The notes below the pieces were generated by a model. That model searched no databases and was not told the DNA's origin. It saw only the letters and a list, made by a program, of their open reading frames with translations. From NCBI RefSeq assembly GCF_019443745.1, contig NZ_CP050948.1, forward strand, positions 4,964,001 through 5,028,000: a stretch of DNA of 64,000 nucleotides, written 5' to 3'. Shown one piece after another: positions 49,967 to 58,660 of the stretch. How positions within the stretch are numbered: the first letter of the stretch is position 1; every line of letters begins with the position of its first letter. The translations under genes were made by a program, and so were the position numbers. The DNA is from Iamia sp. SCSIO 61187. GTDB taxonomy: Bacteria; Actinomycetota; Acidimicrobiia; Acidimicrobiales; Iamiaceae.

Positions 49967-51807
49967 TGCTGGCTCCCCACGACCGCGCCGGGCTCTTCGA
50001 GGCGCTGCGGCCGCCGTCGGGCTTCATGCTCGACCATGCCGTCGGCACCTCGTTCACCCTCGACCTCGAGGCGTTGCTGACTGCACCGATCGCCTTCGCC
50101 CTCTACGCCGCGTCCGACCTCGACGCCGCCGACGGCCTTGAGCCGGTAGGCCTCCTCGAGGCCGTCCGCCGCCATGCCGAGCGCATCACCCTCTTCTGCC
50201 AGTCGGGGCACATCGCCGTGCCGGCGGCCCACCGCACCGTGTTCGCGTGGCTCGAGGACGTGGTGGTCCCGGTCGAGCCGGTCCGCCGCGGCTACCTGTT
50301 CCACCCGAAGGTGTGGGTGGTCCGCTTCGTCAGCGCCGATGGCGACCGTGCGGTGCTCCGAGTGCTGTGTGCGACGCGCAACCTCACCTTCGACACGTCG
50401 TGGGATTCGTTGCTGCGGGTCGAGACCGACCCATACCCGGTCGAGACCGGCCCCGCCGCCGAGCAGCCGAACCTGGCGCCTCTCGGCGACCTGGTCCGAG
50501 CGTTGCCCCGTATGGCGGTCGATCCAGTGTCGAGCCCCTCGATCGCGGACGCGATCGAGAGGGTCGCCGCAGACCTCGACCGGGCTCACGCGCTGCCGCC
50601 GGAGCCGTTCGCGGACCTGGCGTTCACGGTGCACGGGCTGGCGGGTTCGGTGCCACTGCCGGTCCCGGCTGACGCCGACGGGGTCGCGATCGTCTCCCCG
50701 TTCGTCGACCCGCGGTTCCTGCGCGACGTCGAGGAGGTCGCTCCCATCCGGCTGCTCGTGTCGCGTGACGCCACCCTCGCCGGGCTCGGTGAGGCCGTGG
50801 CCGATGTCGGCCGCAGCGCCGTGCTCAACCCGGCGGCCGAGGTCGACGCCAGCTCCGACGGTCGGATCGGGGCGGCGCCCCTGCACGGAGGCCTCCACGC
50901 CAAGCTCTTCGTGTCCGATGGTCCCTCGCACAGCACCGTGGTCACCGGCTCGGCCAATGCCACCCGGGCCGCATTCGGCGGGAACGTCGAGGTGACGGCG
51001 ACGATGACCGGCCCGATCGACCAGGTCGGCATCGATGCCCTCCTGGACCCCGGGAGCAAAGGTGCCGCCGGCTTCGGTGCCGTGCTCGTCGACTTCACTC
51101 CGAGGGAGGACCCTGTCGATACAGCCGCCGACGAGCTCATCCGGGTCGTCGACGCCGTGCGCCGGCGGTTGTCCGTGAGCGCGCTGTCCGCTTCGGTGAC
51201 GGCCGACGGGGCCGACTTCCGCATGGTGCTCTCGGGAGAGGTCGACGTTGACGGCGGTGACCTGCTCGACCGGCTCGACGTGTCGGTCCGGCCGGTGACC
51301 CTGGCCCCGGCGGCTGCGGTGGCGGTGCCCGCCGGAGCGGCGATCGACGCGACCTTCTCGGTCTCCCTCGAGGGCATCACCGCCTTCTTCGTCCTGGAGG
51401 TGATGGGCGAGCGTGCGGGACTCACCCACTCCACGGCGACGTTGGTGAAGGCGACGCTCGAGGGCGTTCCCGACGACCGGCGGCGCAAGCTTCTCGCCGC
51501 CATGCTGCGTGATCCCGAGCGGCTCCTCCGCTACCTCGTCCTGCTCCTCTCCGACGGACCGGAGGGCATGGACGGCGACGGCGACGGGTCGGGGATGGCC
51601 TGGCTGCGGCGGCTGGGCGGTCGGGGGTGGGACGACGTGCCCCTCGTCGAGCTCCTCGTACGGGCCGTCGAGCGGGACCCGGCTCGCCTCGACCACATCG
51701 ACGGGCTCGTCACAGACCTAGGCGACCAGCGGGGCGAGGTCCTGCCGTCGGGGTTCGACGATCTGTGGGCCGCGGTGTGGGAGATCCGACAGGAAGCCGG
51801 ACGATGA
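49966..51807 (+). CDS. Phospholipase-D-like (HKD) protein, second gene of the operon
   Basis: 613 aa. Two HKD-type halves: FHPKVWV (His113, Lys115) with CATRNLT, and GLHAKLFVSDGP (His311, Lys313, Asp318) with TGSANAT (Asn331). The second half has the full HxKx4D...GSxN set, the first is degenerate. PLD-fold nucleases occur in DISARM (DrmC) and similar defence systems. The C-terminal 420-613 is helical and without a known domain. ATGA overlap with the helicase gene. Nuclease action on foreign DNA is inferred. Confidence 0.75.
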   Translation: MLAPHDRAGLFEALRPPSGFMLDHAVGTSFTLDLEALLTAPIAFALYAASDLDAADGLEPVGLLEAVRRHAERITLFCQSGHIAVPAAHRTVFAWLEDVVVPVEPVRRGYLFHPKVWVVRFVSADGDRAVLRVLCATRNLTFDTSWDSLLRVETDPYPVETGPAAEQPNLAPLGDLVRALPRMAVDPVSSPSIADAIERVAADLDRAHALPPEPFADLAFTVHGLAGSVPLPVPADADGVAIVSPFVDPRFLRDVEEVAPIRLLVSRDATLAGLGEAVADVGRSAVLNPAAEVDASSDGRIGAAPLHGGLHAKLFVSDGPSHSTVVTGSANATRAAFGGNVEVTATMTGPIDQVGIDALLDPGSKGAAGFGAVLVDFTPREDPVDTAADELIRVVDAVRRRLSVSALSASVTADGADFRMVLSGEVDVDGGDLLDRLDVSVRPVTLAPAAAVAVPAGAAIDATFSVSLEGITAFFVLEVMGERAGLTHSTATLVKATLEGVPDDRRRKLLAAMLRDPERLLRYLVLLLSDGPEGMDGDGDGSGMAWLRRLGGRGWDDVPLVELLVRAVERDPARLDHIDGLVTDLGDQRGEVLPSGFDDLWAAVWEIRQEAGR

Positions 51808-54800
51808 ACCGCTTCGAGGCCGAGCCGACCCTCAGGGGGCTGAAGGTCTTCCAGCGGACCACCGCCGAGCACGTCTTCCGTCGGATGTACACCGACCCCG
51901 ACCCCAGCCGCCGGTTCCTCGTGGCCGACGAGGTCGGCCTGGGCAAGACCCTCATCACTCGTGGGGTGATAGCCCAGGCGGTCGAGCACCTCCAGGACAA
52001 GGTCGACCGGATCGACGTCGTCTACGTCTGCTCCAACGCCCAGATCGCTCGGCAGAACGTGCGACGCCTCCGCATCGGCATCGAGAACGACCTCGCCGTG
52101 CTCGACCGCATCACCAAGCTCCCGATCGTCGCCGGGGACCTCGATGCCGCCCGTCGATCCTCGGGAGAGGAGCTGCGGGTCAACCTGGTGTCCTTCACAC
52201 CGGGGACGTCCTTCGAGCTACGAGGTGGGTCGGGCCGCAGCGACGAGCGGACGGTGCTGCGCCTCCTGCTCTCGATGGTGTGGGACGACAGGTCGTGGGC
52301 GACGAAGGGCTCCTACCGGGTGTTCCAGGGCGGGGTGCAGAGCTTCGACCGTTTCAAGCAGCAGTGCCAGCGGACGCGCCGTGACCACGGCCGCACGATC
52401 ACCGGCGACTTCGTCGCTGGTCTCCGCAACGAGATCGACCGTGAAGACATCGCTCGGGTCGCTGCGGGAGCGCCGACGCTCCGAGTGGAGTTCGACGAGG
52501 TGGCCGACCGCTTCGCCCACGAGCGATTGCACTGGAAGGACCGCCGTCGGCGCAACGAGCTCGTCGGCGCCGCTCGAGCCTGCCTGGCCCGCGCGTGCCT
52601 CACATCCCTCGAGCCCGACCTGATCGTCCTCGACGAGTTCCAGCGCTTCAAGCACCTCCTGGCCGCCCCCGGCGACGAGGTGAGCGACGCTGCGGCCCTG
52701 GCCCAACAGCTCTTCGACTTCGTCGACGAGGAGGCCGACCTCGAGGCGCGTGTGCTCCTCCTCTCAGCGACGCCCTACAAGATGCTGACCACCGGGCTCG
52801 ACACCGAGGACGACCACCACGAGGACATGATCCAGACGGCGGCGTTCCTCATGAACCACGACGGGGCGCGGGTCGAGGAGCTGCGGTCAGGCCTGCGTGA
52901 CCTCCGCCAGGGGGCGCTCCTGCTCGGCCGCGACGGCGGGGCGGCAGCTCGGTCCGCCAGGACGCAGGTCGAGGACAGCCTCCGGCGCGTCATGGTTCGG
53001 ACCGAGCGCCTGGCCGCCACCCCCGACCGGTCGGGCATGTTGGCCCCCGCCGACGATGGTGGGGTCCAGCTCCGAGGCGACGACATCCGCCGGTATGTGG
53101 GGGCGGCCCGCCTGTCCCGTGCGCTCGGTGTCGGCGACCCCATGGACTACTGGCTGTCGGCCCCGTTCCTCGCCAACTTCCAGAGTCGGTACAAGCTCGG
53201 CCAGGCCCTCGGGGTTGCGGCGGAGGGCGGCGCCGGGGCACCTGCCCTCGTCGGTGGCGACCTCACCGGCTCCGGTCTGCTCGACCACGACGCCGTCGAG
53301 CGCTTCGACGAGCTGGCCATCGACAACCCCCGGATGCGGTGGCTGGTGGACGACACCGTCGGTCGGGGGGCGTGGCGGCTGCTGTGGATGCCGCCGTCGC
53401 TGCCCTACGTCGAGCCGTCGGCGGCGTACGCCGACCCGGCGCTGGCCGGGTTCACCAAGCGCCTTGTGTTCTCGAGCTGGACGATGGTCCCCACCGCCAT
53501 CTCCACGTTGGTCACCTACGAGGCGGAGCGGAAGATCGTCAACGCCGGCTCGGGCCGACCTGCGTACCGCAACTCGACCGAGGGACGTGCCTCGCGTGGG
53601 CGTCTCCTCCGCATGGACGTCTCCGGCGACCGGCTGACCGGGCTCCCGGTGTGGACGCACCTGTACCCGAGCACCGTGTTGGCCCGCATCGGCGATCCGC
53701 TCGACCTGGCAAGGTCCAACGGAGGCCAGCCCGTCAGTGTCGCTTCGGCCTCTGATGCGGTGCGGGAGCGCCTGGAGGTCCACCTCCGAGCGCTGCGGGA
53801 GGACCTGGACAGCGAGGGAGTCGTCGTCGCCGAGGAGGGCCCCGTCGACGAGCGCTGGTACTGGGCCGCCCCTATGTGGCTCGACTGGCTGGCCGACAAG
53901 GCCAGCACCGAGCGCTTCTTCGACCTGGGCCGCAAGGGCATCCAGGACGCCCTCACCGCCGACGACACCGACCGGGGCGGCGAAGCCGCGGGCCTCCGGC
54001 AGCACCTCGTCGAGGTCATCAAGGCCTACTGGGACTACCCGGCCACGATGGGCCGTCCACCCGACGACCTCGTCGACGTCCTGGTGGCGGTGGCGATGGG
54101 GTCGCCAGCCGTCGTCGCTCAGCGGGCCCTGGCCAGGGTCACCGGGCGCCCCGTCACCGACCTCGACCTGCGGCGCTCGTCGCTGTCGCTGGCGTGGGGC
54201 TTCCGGACGCTCTTCAACGGCCCCGAGGCCACCGAGATCGTGCGCGCCGCCCACCGGGAGGAGCCGTACTGGCGCCGGGTGCTCCGGTACTCGATCGCCG
54301 GGAACCTGCAGGCGGTGGTCGACGAGTTCCTGGCCGTCCTACTGCCGTCGCTCGGCGAGGCGCACCCCGGCACCGAGGCAGCCCTGGCGAACCTGACTGC
54401 CAACATGTTCAGCGTCCTCCACGTGCGGACGGTCTCGTACGCCGTCGACCGCATCGAGGTCGATGGCGACATGTGCGAGGTCACCACCGAACGGATGCGG
54501 GCCAACTTCGCCCTCCGGTTGGGGACCGACGCCACCGACGAGGGCAGCGCCATGCGCGAGAGCGAGGTCCGAGACGCCTTCAACTCACCCTTCTGGCCGT
54601 TCGTGCTGGCGACCACCTCGGCCGGCCAGGAGGGGCTCGACTTCCACCACTACTGCCATGCCGTCGTGCACTGGAACCTGCCCGGGAATCCGGTCGACCT
54701 CGAGCAGCGGGAGGGTCGTGTGCACCGCTTCATGGGCCACGCCGTGCGCCGCAACGTGGCCCTCCGCCACGGGGATGCCGGCCGGCGGGCCTCGGGCGAT

Positions 54801-55055
54801 CCGTGGCGGCAGCTATTCGCCCTGGCCGACAAGGATCGCGACCCCGGTGAGCCGGAGATCAGGCCCTGGTGGGTCTACGCCGTGGACGGCGGACGGATGA
54901 TCGAGCGGTACGTGCCGGCGCTGCCCCTTTCACGCGACCGGGCGAGGTCCGAGCAGCTCCGCCGAGCCATGGGCCTATACCGGCGCTTCGGATTTCACGG
55001 GGGTGGAGCGGGGGTGATCGTGGCGAGCTGGTCCCAGTTGGGGCGGCCGGCGTAG
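51804..55055 (+). CDS. Large SNF2/DEAD-like helicase, C-terminus replaced by IS insertion
   Basis: 1083 aa as it stands. Motif I ADEVGLGKT (residues 41-49), motif II DEFQ (277-280), SATPYKM (from 321), and the C-terminal domain with ATTSAGQEGLDFHHYCHAVVHWNLPGNP and QREGRVHR (968-975, motif VI). Large linker between the lobes. The gene reads in host sequence to codon 1059 (position 54981), where an ISL3 element was inserted. The last 24 residues (RFGFHGGGAGVIVASWSQ...) come from the IS. The lost 3' end is at 56414-56532; the intact form would be 1098 aa. All helicase motifs remain. Confidence 0.85.
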   Translation: MNRFEAEPTLRGLKVFQRTTAEHVFRRMYTDPDPSRRFLVADEVGLGKTLITRGVIAQAVEHLQDKVDRIDVVYVCSNAQIARQNVRRLRIGIENDLAVLDRITKLPIVAGDLDAARRSSGEELRVNLVSFTPGTSFELRGGSGRSDERTVLRLLLSMVWDDRSWATKGSYRVFQGGVQSFDRFKQQCQRTRRDHGRTITGDFVAGLRNEIDREDIARVAAGAPTLRVEFDEVADRFAHERLHWKDRRRRNELVGAARACLARACLTSLEPDLIVLDEFQRFKHLLAAPGDEVSDAAALAQQLFDFVDEEADLEARVLLLSATPYKMLTTGLDTEDDHHEDMIQTAAFLMNHDGARVEELRSGLRDLRQGALLLGRDGGAAARSARTQVEDSLRRVMVRTERLAATPDRSGMLAPADDGGVQLRGDDIRRYVGAARLSRALGVGDPMDYWLSAPFLANFQSRYKLGQALGVAAEGGAGAPALVGGDLTGSGLLDHDAVERFDELAIDNPRMRWLVDDTVGRGAWRLLWMPPSLPYVEPSAAYADPALAGFTKRLVFSSWTMVPTAISTLVTYEAERKIVNAGSGRPAYRNSTEGRASRGRLLRMDVSGDRLTGLPVWTHLYPSTVLARIGDPLDLARSNGGQPVSVASASDAVRERLEVHLRALREDLDSEGVVVAEEGPVDERWYWAAPMWLDWLADKASTERFFDLGRKGIQDALTADDTDRGGEAAGLRQHLVEVIKAYWDYPATMGRPPDDLVDVLVAVAMGSPAVVAQRALARVTGRPVTDLDLRRSSLSLAWGFRTLFNGPEATEIVRAAHREEPYWRRVLRYSIAGNLQAVVDEFLAVLLPSLGEAHPGTEAALANLTANMFSVLHVRTVSYAVDRIEVDGDMCEVTTERMRANFALRLGTDATDEGSAMRESEVRDAFNSPFWPFVLATTSAGQEGLDFHHYCHAVVHWNLPGNPVDLEQREGRVHRFMGHAVRRNVALRHGDAGRRASGDPWRQLFALADKDRDPGEPEIRPWWVYAVDGGRMIERYVPALPLSRDRARSEQLRRAMGLYRRFGFHGGGAGVIVASWSQLGRPA

Positions 55056-56405
55056 AGCAGGACGCGTAGGCGGTAGTTCCGGAACCGGCGGAACCCGAAC
55101 CCGACGCGCTTGATCCGCTTGATGAGGCTGTTCATGGCCTCGGTGGGCCCGTTGGTCACCTGCGCTTGGTGCCAGGCGACGATCTCGTCGGACCAGCGCC
55201 GCAGCGTCCGGCCGAGCTGCTGGAGCTCTCTGGGCATGGAGCGGTCGAGGAGGCTCTCGATGAGCTCGGCCAGGTAGCCCGCCGCGGCCTCGGCGGGCTG
55301 GTCGAACAGACCCCGGAGGGTCTCCTTGGCGTGCCAGGCCATCCGGACCTCGCCGTGGGGGTCGCCGGCGTCGAGGAAGCTGAGCAGCTTCGCCTCGCCT
55401 TGGTCGTCGAGACGCTCGTGAGCCTTGGTGAGCAGGCGCCTCGATCGGTAGAGCGGGTCGTCTCGGTGGCCGCGGTGGCCGAGGGTCTCTTGTTGGACCC
55501 GGCGGCGGACGTCGTCGAGGCGGGTGTTGGCCAGCTTGATGACGTGGAACGGGTCCGCGACCTGCACGGCGTCGGGGAGCGTGTCGTTGAACGTCTTGCG
55601 GTACGGACCCGACAGGTCCAACGCCGCCCACGCGATGTCCACCCGCCAGGCGGCAGGTCGGGCCTCGAGCCACGCCGACGGGGCCTTGGCGGTGCGGCCC
55701 TCGACGACATCGAGGAGCTGCGCAGGCTGGGTGACATCGACGATGGAGGTCACCCAGGACCGGCGCCGCCACGTGCCGGTGCGGACGAAGAGCGTCTCGT
55801 CCAGGCCGAGCGCGCTCACCTGCTCGATGCGGTCGGGGTCCTCGATGAGCGGGGTGCCGTAGGCGACGACTGCGTCCATGACGGTGTGCCAGTCACAGCC
55901 CAGCTCCCCGGCGACCGCAGAGACCGGCTGGCCCTGGCCGACTTGGCGGGTCATCCACCGACCGGCCCGGTCCGTCACCCCCGCTCGGGGCGCGGCGATG
56001 GCCGGCTGGGTCTCGGTGAACGTGGCGGTCCCGCAGGCCGGTTCCGGGCAACGCCACCGGCGCTTGTGCCACACCAGCACCGCGGGGCGGCCGAACGCAG
56101 CCAGGTCCACCAGGGCCACCGGCCGCTGGTCCTTGAGCCACGCCCGAGTGCCACACGCCGTGCAGCCGACCACGGTCGCGGTGGTCTCGACGTGGACCCG
56201 CAACGGCTCGCCCGGGTCGTCCTCGACGCCCAGCACGCGGATGGCGGGCAAGCCCACCACAAGGGCGCACATGCGCGTAGCGTCAGTCTCCACAGGGGCT
56301 CTCCAGGCTCGGTTGGCTTCGCAACCCCGATCCTGGTTGAGCCCCTGTGCCGCGCCCGCGGACCCTCAGATCAACCGCCTACACCCCCCGCAGATCCGAA
56401 GCGCC
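54982..56405. mobile_element. ISL3-family insertion sequence in the helicase gene
   Basis: 1424 bp, terminal inverted repeats GGCGCTTCGGAT (54982-54993) and ATCCGAAGCGCC (56394-56405). Exact 8-bp target duplication CCTATACC at 54974-54981 and 56406-56413; 8 bp is usual for ISL3. Carries one full transposase. An intact duplication means a recent insertion. Confidence 0.93.
54995..56293 (-). CDS. ISL3-family transposase
   Basis: 432 aa. N-terminal zinc finger CTACGTRAWLKDQ and RRWRCPEPACGTATFTET, helix-turn-helix around PVSAVAGELGCDWHTVMDAV, catalytic parts LGLDETLFVR (first D), VDIAWAALDLSGPYRKTF (second D) and VTNGPTEAMNSLIKRIKRVGFGFRRFRNYRLR (E). Complete and uninterrupted. Confidence 0.93.
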   Translation of the reverse strand: METDATRMCALVVGLPAIRVLGVEDDPGEPLRVHVETTATVVGCTACGTRAWLKDQRPVALVDLAAFGRPAVLVWHKRRWRCPEPACGTATFTETQPAIAAPRAGVTDRAGRWMTRQVGQGQPVSAVAGELGCDWHTVMDAVVAYGTPLIEDPDRIEQVSALGLDETLFVRTGTWRRRSWVTSIVDVTQPAQLLDVVEGRTAKAPSAWLEARPAAWRVDIAWAALDLSGPYRKTFNDTLPDAVQVADPFHVIKLANTRLDDVRRRVQQETLGHRGHRDDPLYRSRRLLTKAHERLDDQGEAKLLSFLDAGDPHGEVRMAWHAKETLRGLFDQPAEAAAGYLAELIESLLDRSMPRELQQLGRTLRRWSDEIVAWHQAQVTNGPTEAMNSLIKRIKRVGFGFRRFRNYRLRVLLYAGRPNWDQLATITPAPPP

Positions 56406-56413
56406 CCTATACC

Positions 56414-56532
56414 GCCTCGCCTTCGGACAGCCCCGCCAGGACGAGCTCATCGCCTACCTCGGCACACAGGTCGACCTCGCCGACCTCGACCGCCTCGCCG
56501 ACACCCTCCGCATCGACCTATCTCCACAATGA
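56414..56532 (+). pseudogene. Detached 3' end of the helicase gene
   Basis: Encodes (in frame with the helicase after removing the IS and one CCTATACC copy) LAFGQPRQDELIAYLGT followed by QVDLADLDRLADTLRIDLSPQ and stop. LYR.xFGQPRQxxL is the usual C-terminal motif of such helicases. No start codon serves it now. Confidence 0.85.
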
Positions 56533-56705
56533 TCCTCTTGGCACTAGGCGAACCCAGTCCTTGCGCCGACGAGCCTGGGCCAGAGGGGGAAACGCTGAGA
56601 TCCCTACCCTGGAGTAGGTCGTCACCTAAACGTGACTCGGCCGGCGCTGCTCGTCGCCTTTCCGTAGTTGATCGCCGTGGGACGCGCCCCGAGTAGCGTG
56701 CGCAT

Positions 56706-57689
56706 GTGATTGAAGGCCTTGGGAACATGACCGCAATGTCGCCTTACGAGGCGCGACGATGGGCACACCTGCAACAGCACTGGGAGAAGAAGGCCGAGCG
56801 CCGAGAGCTCCCTCTTCCCAAGGCGCGTGCCGCACTCGGGGAGGCAGGGGGACAGATCAGGGACGTCGCCGGTAAGGGTGCGCAGGCGGTCGCCAACGTC
56901 ACTCCACCCGGCATCAGAGATGGCTTCGAGAAGGTGACCGACGGCGTTCTTGCCCCGAGCGTCACGGGAGCGGTCCACCTATTGGAGTTGGTGACCGACT
57001 GGACGACCGAGCTCATGAATCCCGAGAGGGTGCTCGATCATCACCGGGCAAAGGGTCGCCCCGTCTCGAACCTCGAGGATCTACGTGCCGTGGATCTTGA
57101 AGGCCTCAATGACTACACGCGCACCATGGCTTTGAGGTGGCGTACGAATGGCGCAGTCGAAGGCGGGGCTCTTGGTGCTCTCGCCATGGTTCCGATTGCA
57201 GGTGGCGTTGCCGCTATAGGCCTCGACATGCTTGTCATGCACGTGTTGAGCACAGCGCTTGCGACGAGAGTTGCCTTCTCGTACGGGTTCGACGTAAGAG
57301 ACGATGAGATGCGGCATCTCGTCGACCGCATGGTCCTGCGTGCGTACCGAAACCAGCTTCCGAAAGCTCAGGCTGCGCAGAGGGCAGGCGCAGCCTTCAA
57401 TGCGGCAAGAGGACGAGCCAGGAGGAGCCAGAAGCTTCTCAGCGATCACCGCATCCTGGACGCGGCCGACAAGCTCATGCAGCAGTTCGCCAGTGGCAAG
57501 GCGGTGCCAATCAATAAGGTGGCGAAGGCAATGCCTGTCATTGCCATCGTCGCAGGTGCCGGTACCAATGCCTACGTCCTAGGAGACGTCGTTCATCAGG
57601 CGCGCCTGTACGCTCAGACGCTCTATTTGGCCGAGAAGCATGGCCTTCCACTTCCGGAGAACCTCCGCCACCACGGCGACATCGATTGA
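56706..57689 (+). CDS. EcsC-family protein
   Basis: About 327 aa; start uncertain (GTG 56706 or ATG 56727, neither with a good ribosome site). EGGALGALAMVPIAGGVAAIGLDMLVMHVLSTALATRVAFSYGFDV is the EcsC core with a hydrophobic segment, and GAGTNAYVLGDVVHQARLYAQTLYLAEKHGLPLP its C-terminal hallmark. GC content is visibly lower than in the flanks, suggesting acquisition. EcsC proteins appear near transport and defence genes; the role is unclear. Confidence 0.75.
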   Translation: MIEGLGNMTAMSPYEARRWAHLQQHWEKKAERRELPLPKARAALGEAGGQIRDVAGKGAQAVANVTPPGIRDGFEKVTDGVLAPSVTGAVHLLELVTDWTTELMNPERVLDHHRAKGRPVSNLEDLRAVDLEGLNDYTRTMALRWRTNGAVEGGALGALAMVPIAGGVAAIGLDMLVMHVLSTALATRVAFSYGFDVRDDEMRHLVDRMVLRAYRNQLPKAQAAQRAGAAFNAARGRARRSQKLLSDHRILDAADKLMQQFASGKAVPINKVAKAMPVIAIVAGAGTNAYVLGDVVHQARLYAQTLYLAEKHGLPLPENLRHHGDID

Positions 57690-57746
57690 TGCAGCCTTAT
57701 CTTGAACGCCGCTAGAGGCCTCAGCAGTCGGTGGCTTGGGGATGCC

Positions 57747-58660
57747 TCAGGCTTCGGCTCCTTCGGACCTATCAGTCGAGAGGAGGGCGAGCCAGCAGAC
57801 GAGGTGAACGTCTTCCTCGGTGATCTCCGGGAGAGGGGTTGGCGGCGGGCTGGGGGCCAGGCCGAGCTCCTCGGCGTGCGGGCGATGACCGTCACCTGCT
57901 CGGCCGGCGGAGCAGTGGTGCCAATACCAACGCGGATGAGGCGTACGGTGCGCTCGGGCCACGGGGTCTGGAGCGAGTCGATGAGGTAGTCGGCAGCTTC
58001 CTGTGTCATCGCCGGCGGTCGGTGATTGCGGACCAGCTCGGCAGCACGGTTCATCGCGGTAGGCACCGATGGGGAGAGGTTGGCGGGGTCGGCTGCCTTG
58101 TTCCACTCGACGACTATGTCGGTGAGAGCTGCCGACCAGGCAGCGAAGGCACCCCGATAGGTGTCCTCGTCGAGCACCCGCGGGGTCTCGGGGCCCTCGA
58201 GCGGTCGGGCACGGTCCAGGCAGGCCAGGGTGTCCTTGATGGGCTCGTCGGGGCGACTGGCGTCGATGTAGCGGAACACAGGCCTGGGGTGGTCGGCGAC
58301 CTTGGCGCAGAACACGTAGCCCGTCCCCCCGTCTGGGCTGGTGGCCATCCCGGAGCCAGAACCCCACGGGAGGCCTCTGATGTCGGGGCCCTTGTCGTGC
58401 TTGTCGATCGCCTCGCGGAGGGCTTGCCGGTACTCCTCGCCCGAAAGGGACGATCGGGCGGTGCCTCCCATCTCGAAGAGCGAGGCGTCCTCGCGACGGA
58501 GACGCTCGATCTCGTCGCGGGTGTCGGAATGGTTGACCTCGTTGGACTTGCTGCCCGGCAGGATCTCGCTGACGCCGACGGCTGCGGCGGCTTGCGCGAT
58601 CTTGCGGTGGAGGCGGTCCTCGAGGCCGAGGAGCTCGTCGATCTGGGCGTCGGGACGTAG
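57747..58660 (-). pseudogene. SNF2-type helicase, C-terminal remnant
   Basis: Frame one: DAQIDELLGLEDRLHRKIAQAAAAVGVSEILPG, RRSSLSGEEYRQALREAI-like region, GYVFCAKVADHPRPVFRY, ETPRVLDEDTYRGAFAAWSAALTDIVVEWNKAADPANLSPSVP. After about 57900 coding shifts frame to PLPEITEEDVHLVCWLALLS and stop at 57747. This is the C-terminal pattern of SNF2 helicases of R-M/DISARM-like loci as I recall it; the ATPase domains are gone. Confidence 0.6.

Noticed and set aside
49561-51696. Minus-strand open frame of 711 codons under the PLD-like gene
   Set aside because: Antisense of the PLD-like gene, which has HKD motifs, ATGA/TGATG junctions and proper codon bias.
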